A program made the position numbers and the translations under genes. Below, piece by piece: positions 38,914 to 46,163 of a stretch of DNA of 46,163 nt. The number at the start of each line of letters is the position of its first letter. The stretch's first letter is position 1. This DNA comes from Mycobacterium sp. (GTDB lineage Bacteria > Actinomycetota > Actinomycetes > Mycobacteriales > Mycobacteriaceae). Location of the stretch: positions 1 to 46,163 of the forward strand of contig JAHFVC010000001.1 of the NCBI GenBank assembly GCA_023264765.1. Reading direction: 5' to 3'. The notes beneath the pieces are model-generated. The model was not told the origin of the DNA and made no database searches. It saw only the letters and a program-made list of their open reading frames with translations.

Positions 38914-39917
38914 CACCGCGGTTCGACCATCTGTTGGCAATATCGGACCATCACGGCACGTTCGAGCACGCCTGTGGTGCCGTACCTCGGCGCGAACACG
39001 GCTACTGCACCGATGACATGGCCAGGGTGCTGGTGGTCGTCAGTCGGGAGTCCGGCGCCGGTGAGGCGGTGCACGGTCTGGCTCGGGTAGCGGTGCGATT
39101 CCTGAACGAGGCGCAGGCGTATGCGGGCGGGTGCCGAAACCGGATGGACCACACCGGCCGGTGGACCGACGGGTATTCGTTCGAAGACTGCTGGGGCAGG
39201 TGTCTGTGGGGGCTGGGAACCGCCGCAGCCCACAGCGATATCGGTCTGATCCGAAAGTTGTCGGTGGTGCAGTTCGAGCGCGCCGCACATGGCCGTTCGA
39301 CGTGGCCGCGCGCCATGGCTTTCGCCGCTGTCGGTGCCGCCGAACTGCTCAGCGTCGAGCCCGGCAACGTCGCCGCGCGCAAACTCATCGTCGACTACGT
39401 CGCGGGTTTGGCGGCACCTGGCGGGGACGTCGGATGGCCCTGGCCGGAGCCGCGTCTCACCTATGCCAACGCCGTTATCGCCGAGGCGATGATCGCGGCC
39501 GCCGTCGCGACCGATGATCCGCTGCTGGGCGAGCGGGGGATGGACCTGCTGGGTTGGCTGATCGAGCGTGAAACGAACGGGGACCATCTCTCGCCCACTC
39601 CTGCCGGGGGTTGGTCGGCCGGTGAAACGCGCCCTGCGTTCGACCAGCAACCGATCGAGATCGCCGCGCTCGCCGATGCCTGCGCTCGGGCGGCGACAGT
39701 GGACCCGCGCCCGATCTGGCCTGACACCGTGCGGGCCGCAGCGGCGTGGTTCCAGGGCGACAACGATGCGAAGAAGCCGATGTGGAACCCCGAGACCGGC
39801 GGCGGATACGACGGATTGCACGCCGACCGCGTGAACGTCAATCAGGGCGCCGAGTCGACGTTGGCCGTGTTGTCGACCTTCCAGCAGGCACGTCGGTTCA
39901 CCGGGGTGCCGTCGTGA
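38901..39917 (+). CDS. (alpha/alpha)-barrel-like protein between a GT4 and a GH130 gene
   Basis: 338 aa from ATG 38901, which overlaps the glycosyltransferase gene by 13 nt. Rich in Trp and in helix-forming segments: YCTDDMARVLVVV (about 36-48), DCWGRCLWGLGTAA (about 96-109), TYANAVIAEAMIAAA, and Asp/Glu in GGYDGLHADRVNVNQGAESTL-type end (here GGGYDGLHADRVNVNQGAES). The spacing of repeated helices and acidic-aromatic pockets resembles (alpha/alpha)6 glycosidases or epimerases, but no named family was recognised. Such a gene between GT4 and GH130 partners has been seen in actinobacteria by annotation only. Presumed to act on the same glycan. Confidence 0.7.
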   Translation: MAELAPRFDHLLAISDHHGTFEHACGAVPRREHGYCTDDMARVLVVVSRESGAGEAVHGLARVAVRFLNEAQAYAGGCRNRMDHTGRWTDGYSFEDCWGRCLWGLGTAAAHSDIGLIRKLSVVQFERAAHGRSTWPRAMAFAAVGAAELLSVEPGNVAARKLIVDYVAGLAAPGGDVGWPWPEPRLTYANAVIAEAMIAAAVATDDPLLGERGMDLLGWLIERETNGDHLSPTPAGGWSAGETRPAFDQQPIEIAALADACARAATVDPRPIWPDTVRAAAAWFQGDNDAKKPMWNPETGGGYDGLHADRVNVNQGAESTLAVLSTFQQARRFTGVPS

Positions 39918-41395
39918 CATCGGTCGTGGAAGGGCTTGTCAGACGTGCGCCGGTGCGGCTCTACGCCGACCGGTCGCGGGTCATCACCCGATTGTTCGTG
40001 CCGGGCCAAGAAGGCTTCGAAGCCCAGGAGTCGCGCGCGGGAGCGGTGCTGGACCGGATCCTGGCACTGGACGAGGACGCCGTTCGCGCAGCGTTGAGCG
40101 ATGTCGTCGTCAGGTTCGACCACCGGCATCGCGACCTCGCCGGAGTATTCCGGCGGCACGCGCGGGAACTCGCCGACCGGCTGAAGCCCGGGGTCGAACT
40201 GTCCGACGCGCGAACTCTTTTGCTGGGTGCCACCTTCACCAGCGAGTACACGGTCGAGGGCGCCGCTTTGTGCAACCCCAGTATGGTCGCTCACCCCGAC
40301 CAGTCTGGCGTGCCGGCGGGGAGCCTGCGCTTTGTCATGAGCGTGCGAGGTATCGGCGAAGGGCATCTGTCGTCGATCGGCTTCCGGACGGGCATCGTCG
40401 ATGACCGTGGCCAGGTCGACGTCGATCCTGCGGTGCCGTTCGCGACCGTGGGGACCCCTGCCCCGACGTTGCTCGATGCCGCGGTGCTGCGCAGTGAGTT
40501 GGCCCGGCTGGGTCACGCGGGGGAGGCCGCCGGCTACGTGCTGGACAGTTTGGGTGCCCGGTTCACCCGGATGGATCTCGACGAGCGGCTCGAACGGTTG
40601 CGCCAGAACCGGCGTACCCGTGTGCATGCGCCAGAGACCATTGCCGTGATCACCACGGTCGCCTCTCGTAGCCACGGCATCGAATTTCCTTACGAAACAG
40701 CGCTTTCCGAGAGAATCCTGTGGCCTGCCACCGAGGCTGAGGCGGCGGGGGTCGAGGACGCGCGCTTTGTGCGCTTTGTCGAGGATGACGGGAGCGCAAC
40801 CTACTACGCCACCTACACGGCTTACAGCGGATCACATATCAGTCAGCAATTGTTGACCACCAGCGACTTTCGGTGCTTCACCTCGGTCCCGATGGTTGGC
40901 CCTGCGGCCGCCAACAAGGGCCTGGCGCTGTTTCCCCGCCGCGTGCACGGGCGCTTCGCCGGGATGTCGCGTTCGGACCGGGAATCGAACACGGTCGCGT
41001 TCGCCGACCATCCATCGGTGTGGACGGGTACAACTCCCTGCCAGCGTCCCGCCCTGCCGTGGGAAGTCCTGCAGCTGGGCAATTGCGGCGCGCCGATCGA
41101 AACCGATGCCGGGTGGCTCGTGCTCACGCACGGAGTGGGCCCCATGCGTACCTACGCGATCGGGGCCATCCTGCTCGACCTCGATGACCCCACCCGCATG
41201 ATCGGCCGGCTGTCCGAACCGCTGCTGTATCCCACCCGCGACGAGCAGGACGGGTACGTGCCCAACGTGGTGTATTCGTGTGGCGCCATGGTGCATGCCG
41301 ACAACCTGGTGATCCCGTATGGCATCAGCGACGGCGCGATCGGCTTCGCCATCGCCCCTCTCGGGGCGCTCCTCGCACTATTGCGGTCGACGTAA
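39914..41395 (+). CDS. GH130-family beta-mannoside phosphorylase-like protein
   Basis: 493 aa from GTG 39914, overlapping the previous stop by GTGA. The N-terminal 230 residues are a helical extension not found in the shortest GH130 enzymes (DRSRVITRLFVPGQEG, then TSEYTVEGAALCNPS). The five-bladed propeller follows with the GH130 signature GVEDARFVRF (Glu281-Asp282-Arg284), in which the Asp is the proton donor, and later KGLALFPRRVHGRF and YVPNVVYSCGAM. The family phosphorolyses beta-mannosides to mannose-1-phosphate, or runs in reverse to build them. With the two preceding genes it makes an operon for making or breaking a mannoside. No export signal in any of the three, so the glycan is intracellular. 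Confidence 0.85.
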   Translation: MTSVVEGLVRRAPVRLYADRSRVITRLFVPGQEGFEAQESRAGAVLDRILALDEDAVRAALSDVVVRFDHRHRDLAGVFRRHARELADRLKPGVELSDARTLLLGATFTSEYTVEGAALCNPSMVAHPDQSGVPAGSLRFVMSVRGIGEGHLSSIGFRTGIVDDRGQVDVDPAVPFATVGTPAPTLLDAAVLRSELARLGHAGEAAGYVLDSLGARFTRMDLDERLERLRQNRRTRVHAPETIAVITTVASRSHGIEFPYETALSERILWPATEAEAAGVEDARFVRFVEDDGSATYYATYTAYSGSHISQQLLTTSDFRCFTSVPMVGPAAANKGLALFPRRVHGRFAGMSRSDRESNTVAFADHPSVWTGTTPCQRPALPWEVLQLGNCGAPIETDAGWLVLTHGVGPMRTYAIGAILLDLDDPTRMIGRLSEPLLYPTRDEQDGYVPNVVYSCGAMVHADNLVIPYGISDGAIGFAIAPLGALLALLRST

Positions 41396-41566
41396 CTTAG
41401 TCGGCCGATCGGCAAGGCAAAATAGGCCGAAAGGCAAGCCAAAAATAGCCCTCTGAACTGGGCAAATGCGCGTAAGTAGTTCGCCACCGAATTGTGTCCA
41501 TGCAATGGTGTGATTCAGCCCACCACATGCGCTACATTGTGACGGCAGTCATACGAAAGGGTGGAC

Positions 41567-41716
41567 ATGACCGGAGCATTGTTAGCAGGTCTGCTGGTGG
41601 TTCTTGGCCTCGGCTCGATCGCCGCAGTGGTCGCCGCCGCGGTGCTCGGATACGGCACGCTGGCACTGGCGATCGGAATCCTTTCCAGCGCCGCTTTCGC
41701 CGCGCGGACCGTCTGA
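41567..41716 (+). CDS. 49-aa small membrane protein
   Basis: ATG 41567, preceded by AAAGGG 5 nt away, begins a frame of 49 codons ending TGA 41714-41716. The peptide starts MTGALLAGLLVVLGLGS, is almost wholly hydrophobic, and forms one or two membrane helices (about 4-20 and 22-42), ending SSAAFAARTV. Codon use (strong third-position GC) and the ribosome site support coding. The stop lies 1 bp from the convergent recD stop. Function unknown; not homologous to anything I recognise. Confidence 0.62.
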   Translation: MTGALLAGLLVVLGLGSIAAVVAAAVLGYGTLALAIGILSSAAFAARTV

Positions 41717-41717
41717 C

Positions 41718-43328
41718 CTACCGGCGCAGCCGCAGGCCGAGTCCCGTCGCGCGCACGGCCTGACGGTCGATGGCGGCGCGGACCTCGGCTGTGGAGCCCA
41801 CCACGCGCACGGCCTTCTTGGCGCGCGTCACCGCGGTGTAGAACAACTCCCGCGTCAGAAGTCTCGAATCCTCCGACGGCAGCAACACGGTCACTTCATC
41901 GGCCTGGCTGCCCTGTGACTTGTGGATCGTCATCGCGTGCATGGTGTCGACCTCGGCCAGCCGGCCGGTCGACAACGACGCAGCACCGAACGCCACGCGC
42001 AGTCCGTCAGGCGTCGCCACGGTGACCCCCGTGTCCCCGTTGTACAGCTTGAGGCCGTAGTCGTTGGCGGTCACCAGCACCGGTCGGCCCGCGTACCACG
42101 TGGACCACATCGGTTCGCCGGTCGCCTCGGTGAGCCAGCGCTGCACCTGACGATTCCAGTGCGTCACGCCGGACGGGCCGTGCCGGTGGGCGCACAACAA
42201 TCGGTGCTCGTCGAGAGTGGCTGTGGCCGTCGGGACGTCGCCGAGTAGCGCGGCGTCGCGCAGTCGCAGCGCATGTGGCAGCAGGATGTCGCGCAGCGAT
42301 TCGTCGGTGGGCGTCCACGTGATGTGGGGTCCGCCGGCGGCGAGGACTTCCAGTGCTCGGTCGGCGTCACCGTCGCGGATCGCGGCGGCCAGCTGCCCGA
42401 TCGACTCGCCGAACCGGTGCGAGGTGCGCAGCGCGGCAACGTGTTCGGCGCCCAGGCCGTCGACCAGATCGGCCAGTACCGCGCCGGCTTCCACCGACGC
42501 CAGCTGATCGGGGTCGCCGACGAGCAGCAGTCGGGTCTGCGGGCGAACGGCCTCGAGCAACCGGGCCATCATCGTCAGTGACACCATCGACGCCTCGTCG
42601 ACGACGATGACATCGTGCGGCAGCCGATTGCCACGGTGGTGCCGGAATCGCGACGAGGTATCCGGCCGGGGGCCGAGCAGCCGGTGCAGCGTGGTGGCCG
42701 GCAACCCTGTCAACCGAACACGGTCGGCAGGGTCGAGACGGCCCGCCTCGGCGGCGACGGCCTCCTGCAGGCGCGCGGCCGCCTTACCGGTCGGTGCTGC
42801 CAGGGCGATCCGCGGTGGCTGCGCACCCGCCAGGGCCGCCTGTTCGACGAGTAGCGCCAGCAGTCTCGCCACCGTGGTCGTCTTGCCCGTTCCCGGGCCA
42901 CCGGTCAAGACGGTGAGCCCCTGGGATAGGGCGAGTTCGGCGGCGGCGCGTTGCTCGGCGAACCCGTCGGGGAACAGTCGCGCCACATCCGGTGACGGAC
43001 CGGGCGGAGTGGCCGCCAGCAGCGCCAGGGCGTCGTCACACACCTGCTGTTCCTCGCGCCAGTACCGGTCCAGGTACAGCAGATCGCCGAGCAGGTGCAG
43101 CACCGGCGGATCACCCGCGAGCGGGCTGGCCCGCACCGCCGTCAGCCACGCGTCGGCATCCATCCCCAGTTCGTCGGCAGCGGAACGCAGATCCACACAC
43201 ACGGATCCGGCCCGCAGTGCGCGCACGGCCAGTGCGACGGCCAGGATCACCGATTCGTCGGTCTCGCCCGTCAGCGTCGTCAACCGTTGTGCCACATGGG
43301 TGTCGGCGGGCTCGAAATCGGTGATCAT
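41718..43328 (-). CDS. recD: exodeoxyribonuclease V alpha subunit RecD
   Basis: 536 aa from ATG 43328 with GGAGG upstream. 5'-3' helicase of the RecBCD nuclease-helicase. N-terminal domain 1-115 for RecB contact; Walker A GGPGTGKTT (143-151); motif II VVDEASM (about 236-242); motif III LLVGDPDQLASVEAG; motif VI region MTIHKSQGSQADEV and LFYTAVTRAKKAV. All superfamily-1B motifs are intact. The M. tuberculosis counterpart is Rv0629c. Start overlaps the recB stop by ATGA, so translation is coupled. In mycobacteria RecBCD acts in single-strand annealing rather than in homologous recombination. Confidence 0.95.
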   Translation of the reverse strand: MITDFEPADTHVAQRLTTLTGETDESVILAVALAVRALRAGSVCVDLRSAADELGMDADAWLTAVRASPLAGDPPVLHLLGDLLYLDRYWREEQQVCDDALALLAATPPGPSPDVARLFPDGFAEQRAAAELALSQGLTVLTGGPGTGKTTTVARLLALLVEQAALAGAQPPRIALAAPTGKAAARLQEAVAAEAGRLDPADRVRLTGLPATTLHRLLGPRPDTSSRFRHHRGNRLPHDVIVVDEASMVSLTMMARLLEAVRPQTRLLLVGDPDQLASVEAGAVLADLVDGLGAEHVAALRTSHRFGESIGQLAAAIRDGDADRALEVLAAGGPHITWTPTDESLRDILLPHALRLRDAALLGDVPTATATLDEHRLLCAHRHGPSGVTHWNRQVQRWLTEATGEPMWSTWYAGRPVLVTANDYGLKLYNGDTGVTVATPDGLRVAFGAASLSTGRLAEVDTMHAMTIHKSQGSQADEVTVLLPSEDSRLLTRELFYTAVTRAKKAVRVVGSTAEVRAAIDRQAVRATGLGLRLRR

Positions 43329-46163
43329 GCACCCTCCAGGAACGCCGACAGCTCGGTCACCAGTGCCGCCGGCGGGGCCCAGCTGAACACGCCGGCCGGA
43401 TGCCCTTCCACCACAGGGGTTTCGGGGCCGCACATTCCGCGCACGAACAGGTACATCACCCCACCCAGGTGCGTCTCGGGCGCATAACCGGGCAGTCGCC
43501 ACGTCAGATAGCGGTGCAGTACGACGCTGTAGAGCAGTGCCTGCAACGGGTAATCGGAATGCAGCATCGCCTCGACCATGCGCTGCCTGCCGTAGTCGGC
43601 CGCCGTCAGCGGCGCATCCGCGGTGCCCAGCCAGTTCGTCTTGTAGTCCACCACGATGAAGCGGCCGTCCACGCGTAGCACCACGTCGATCGAGCCGGAC
43701 AGGTAGCCACGCAGCGACTGCCGGCCTAGGGCACCCGTCGACAAGCGCTCGGCGTAGCAGGCCAAGGGATCATCGGCACTCAGATGGCGGCGCACGAGCG
43801 ACCCGACGCCGGCGAGGGTGCGGTCATCACCGACGAGCGGAAACTCGAAATCCAACTCGCACAGTCGATCCGAGGCGCCGATGCGCCGCAACGTGACGCC
43901 GGGGGCGAGCGGCCCCAGCGGGGTGTCGTGCATCGGGACCAATGCCGCGGCCAGGTCGGCCGCAGGCACCTCGACCGGCCATCGGGCCGCGTGCGCCTGC
44001 ACCTGGGTCCGCAACTCGGCCGCGAGGTCCGCGGCGAGCGGGTCCGCGGTCTCCAGCACCGCGTGCACCAGCGAGCCGAAGGCTGCGCCGGTGGGAAGGT
44101 CGGCCATCGGGGAGGGTGTATCGGCACCGGATGCGGGGGACACCAACGCGAGATCGGCTATCTCGTCGTCCAGTTGGACCACCTCGGGCTCGCTGGAGAC
44201 ACCGGATGGCTCGCCGTCCTCGGCAGCTCGTAACAGTCCGGAATACGATGTGCGCCGCCACGCCGTGTCGATGGACCGCTGGAAGCGGCGCACCGAGAGG
44301 CCGGCGGTGGGTGGGGCCACCGGGGCCGCCGTGAACGGCGCGATCACCGATTCCTCCAGCACGGGACCGCCCGCATCAGCCCACGCACGCAGCCGGGCCA
44401 GTGCATCGGCGTCCGAGATCTTGGCCGGCACACAGATATCCGGTACCTCCGCCGTGCCCGGCGCCCGGCCACGCAACAGCCGTGACAGGCCACCGTTGGG
44501 CTCGTAATACGACGGCGCCCACCACGCCACCACCTGCGACTGCGCGCGCGTCAACGCCACGTAGGTCAGCCGGCTGTCATTGGCCGCCGCCTCGGCCTTG
44601 CCCGCCCGCACCACGGCTGGGACCGCGCCACCCACGTACAGACAGCGGGCCGAATCCTCGTGGTAGAGCACCGGATCGGGATCGGGTGTGTAGCGGTTGA
44701 AGGCGAAGGGCAGATACACGATCGGGTACTGCAGTCCCTTGGACACCCACACCGTCATGATCTGCACCGCGGCGGCATCGCTGTCGAGACGCCGATTGCG
44801 CTCGGCCGCCGCACCGCCCTCGGCGCTCTGCGTACGCAGCCAATCCCGCAGCGCGGGCAGTCCGAATCCCTCGGTGTGCGCGGTGTCCTGCAACAGCTGG
44901 GTCATGTGCGACAGGTCGGTCATCAGCCGTTCACCGCCCTGGCGGGACAACACCCGGCGGCCCATCCCGTCCAGCTGCGCGGCCTCGAACACCGCGGCGA
45001 CCCCGCGCTCCCGCGCGTGCCCGGCCCAGGTGCGCAGCGTCTCGGCAACCCGATCGGTCAGCCGGTCAGCGCCCGCGGCAAGGGTTTCCGCTGTCTCCCC
45101 GAAAAACGCGGTGGCCGCCGCGGCTCGGACCAGGCCGGGGCGGTGCGGTTGATCGAAGGCCTCCAGCAGGCACAACCAGTCCGCGGCCGCCTCCGACCCC
45201 AGCACATTGGTGTCTCCGGTGTACACCGCGGGTATCCCGGCATCGGACAGGGCGTCGAAGCAGGCCCTGGCGTCCTTGTGCGTCTCGACGATCACGGCGA
45301 CATGACGAGCCTGCACCGCTGCGCCGTCGAACGTGGCTCCGCTGGTCAACAGGGCGCCGATGTCGGCGGCCAGGTCCTTGCCGATATGGGTGCGCAGACG
45401 ATCTATCGCCATGGTGCGGGTGTGGGCGTTGCCGCGGGTGACGACCCGCAGCCGGAACGGGTCGTTGTGCGGCGCACCCGCCAACCGGTGTCCCCGATGA
45501 TGTGCCGTCACGTCGTGCACCACGATGCCGGGACCGCCGAGCTGGGCTCCGCCCAGCACCACCTGCAGCCGGTCGACCAGTGCGGCATCGCTGCGCCAAT
45601 TGGTGCCCAGCGTCTGCTTGTCCCCGGCGGTGTCGGCGGCGCGCAGGTAGGTGTCGATGTCGCCGCCGCGGAAGGCGTAGATGGCCTGCTTGGGGTCGCC
45701 GATCAACACCAGCGTCGACCGCCCGGTGAACGCCCGCTCGATCACCTGCCATTGCACCGGGTCGGTGTCCTGGAATTCGTCGACCATGACGATCGGCCAC
45801 CGTTGCGGCATCCGGATCCGTGCGGCGGAGTCGGGGCGCTCGAGCGCGGCAGCCAGCCGGGTCAGCAGATCGTCATAACCCAGGATTCCACTGCGTCGTT
45901 TCCGGATCTCCAGTTCGGCGAGCACATCCCGTGCGAAAGCCAGGCACACCGCCGCGTAGGAGTCCGGCTCCGGGTCGACCGGGCGCAATTCGGTCGCGGG
46001 ATGGTTGACCACCTCACGGGCCAGCTTCAGGGCCGCGCGGTAGCCCAGTATCGGGTCGTCGCGCTGCATGCCGAAATGTGCCAGATACAGGTCGTCGACG
46101 ATCTCGCGTACCAGCGCATCCAGGCTCTCCACCAAGGTCACGCCGCTGTCGCTGTCACCGGCC
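43325..46163 (-). CDS. recB: exodeoxyribonuclease V beta subunit RecB (5' end outside window)
   Basis: The frame is open through the right edge, giving the last 946 or so residues of a protein that is about 1,090 aa in M. tuberculosis (Rv0630c); roughly 150 N-terminal residues with the Walker A motif are missing from the window. Visible are motif II (VMVDEFQDTDPVQW), motif III (LVLIGDPKQAIYAFRGGD), motif V/VI (IMTVWVSKGLQYPIVYLP, LTYVALTRAQ) and the C-terminal nuclease domain with the SGSIDVVLRVDGRFIVVDYKTN core (read here as GSIDVVLR then IVVDYKTNW), whose Asp, Asp and Lys form the active site. Internal GTG 46141 is not the start. Coupled to recD by a 4-nt overlap. Confidence 0.95.
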   Translation of the reverse strand, partial: AGDSDSGVTLVESLDALVREIVDDLYLAHFGMQRDDPILGYRAALKLAREVVNHPATELRPVDPEPDSYAAVCLAFARDVLAELEIRKRRSGILGYDDLLTRLAAALERPDSAARIRMPQRWPIVMVDEFQDTDPVQWQVIERAFTGRSTLVLIGDPKQAIYAFRGGDIDTYLRAADTAGDKQTLGTNWRSDAALVDRLQVVLGGAQLGGPGIVVHDVTAHHRGHRLAGAPHNDPFRLRVVTRGNAHTRTMAIDRLRTHIGKDLAADIGALLTSGATFDGAAVQARHVAVIVETHKDARACFDALSDAGIPAVYTGDTNVLGSEAAADWLCLLEAFDQPHRPGLVRAAAATAFFGETAETLAAGADRLTDRVAETLRTWAGHARERGVAAVFEAAQLDGMGRRVLSRQGGERLMTDLSHMTQLLQDTAHTEGFGLPALRDWLRTQSAEGGAAAERNRRLDSDAAAVQIMTVWVSKGLQYPIVYLPFAFNRYTPDPDPVLYHEDSARCLYVGGAVPAVVRAGKAEAAANDSRLTYVALTRAQSQVVAWWAPSYYEPNGGLSRLLRGRAPGTAEVPDICVPAKISDADALARLRAWADAGGPVLEESVIAPFTAAPVAPPTAGLSVRRFQRSIDTAWRRTSYSGLLRAAEDGEPSGVSSEPEVVQLDDEIADLALVSPASGADTPSPMADLPTGAAFGSLVHAVLETADPLAADLAAELRTQVQAHAARWPVEVPAADLAAALVPMHDTPLGPLAPGVTLRRIGASDRLCELDFEFPLVGDDRTLAGVGSLVRRHLSADDPLACYAERLSTGALGRQSLRGYLSGSIDVVLRVDGRFIVVDYKTNWLGTADAPLTAADYGRQRMVEAMLHSDYPLQALLYSVVLHRYLTWRLPGYAPETHLGGVMYLFVRGMCGPETPVVEGHPAGVFSWAPPAALVTELSAFLEGA

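Noticed and set aside
46141..46141. GTG 46141 as the recB start
   Set aside because: The frame stays open to the window edge and the product would lack the Walker A motif.

Overview
The window is high-GC DNA from a mycobacterium, most likely a fast-growing Mycolicibacterium-type species. This rests on gene order: an mgtA-like 3' end, menG, menJ, grcC1, htpX, gpsA and yajQ follow the order of Mycobacterium tuberculosis Rv0557-Rv0566c, and the right edge carries recD and recB as in Rv0629c-Rv0630c. Between these anchors lies material that does not follow that order. These calls come from reading motifs and remembered family features; no database search was run.

Left part (1-7121): end of a mannosyltransferase gene; an alpha/beta hydrolase and an SDR gene on the minus strand; then menaquinone functions (menG methyltransferase, menJ reductase, grcC1 prenyl diphosphate synthase) mixed with a CobW-type metal GTPase, a nucleoside phosphorylase (ppnP) and the membrane protease htpX. 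A perfect 49-bp palindrome separates htpX from a convergent SulP transporter-carbonic anhydrase fusion (7182-9323).

Middle part (9671-18980): a two-component system, several small secreted proteins, gpsA, a WXG-type DUF1023 hydrolase overlapping a lipoprotein gene, two paralogous secreted Ala/Gly/Pro proteins, and yajQ. A tRNA-Tyr(GTA) follows. From 19.2 to 23.1 kb comes an accessory stretch: a GAF-ANTAR regulator, a 52-codon gene, two DUF5994 paralogues and an L-2-hydroxyglutarate oxidase gene broken by one in-frame TGA.

Right part (23.2-46.2 kb): a cutinase, a DUF7159-type membrane protein divergent from a polytopic membrane protein, TspO, a large LPG-synthase-like membrane protein with a kinase-like segment, a DUF4407 protein, a receptor Ser/Thr kinase with an extracellular solute-binding domain, a His-rich secreted peptide, a NYN-type RNase, a fatty-acid desaturase and a second GAF-ANTAR regulator. 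A tightly overlapping glycosyltransferase / helical-barrel / GH130 operon follows, then a 49-aa membrane peptide, recD and the 3' part of recB.

The strongest candidates for something undescribed are: (i) a 96-bp element present twice, 21 kb apart, in front of two unrelated small His-containing secreted peptides; (ii) the GT4-barrel-GH130 mannoside operon; (iii) the kinase with its own amino-acid-binding-type sensor; and (iv) the tandem secreted paralogues with an AT-rich spacer.
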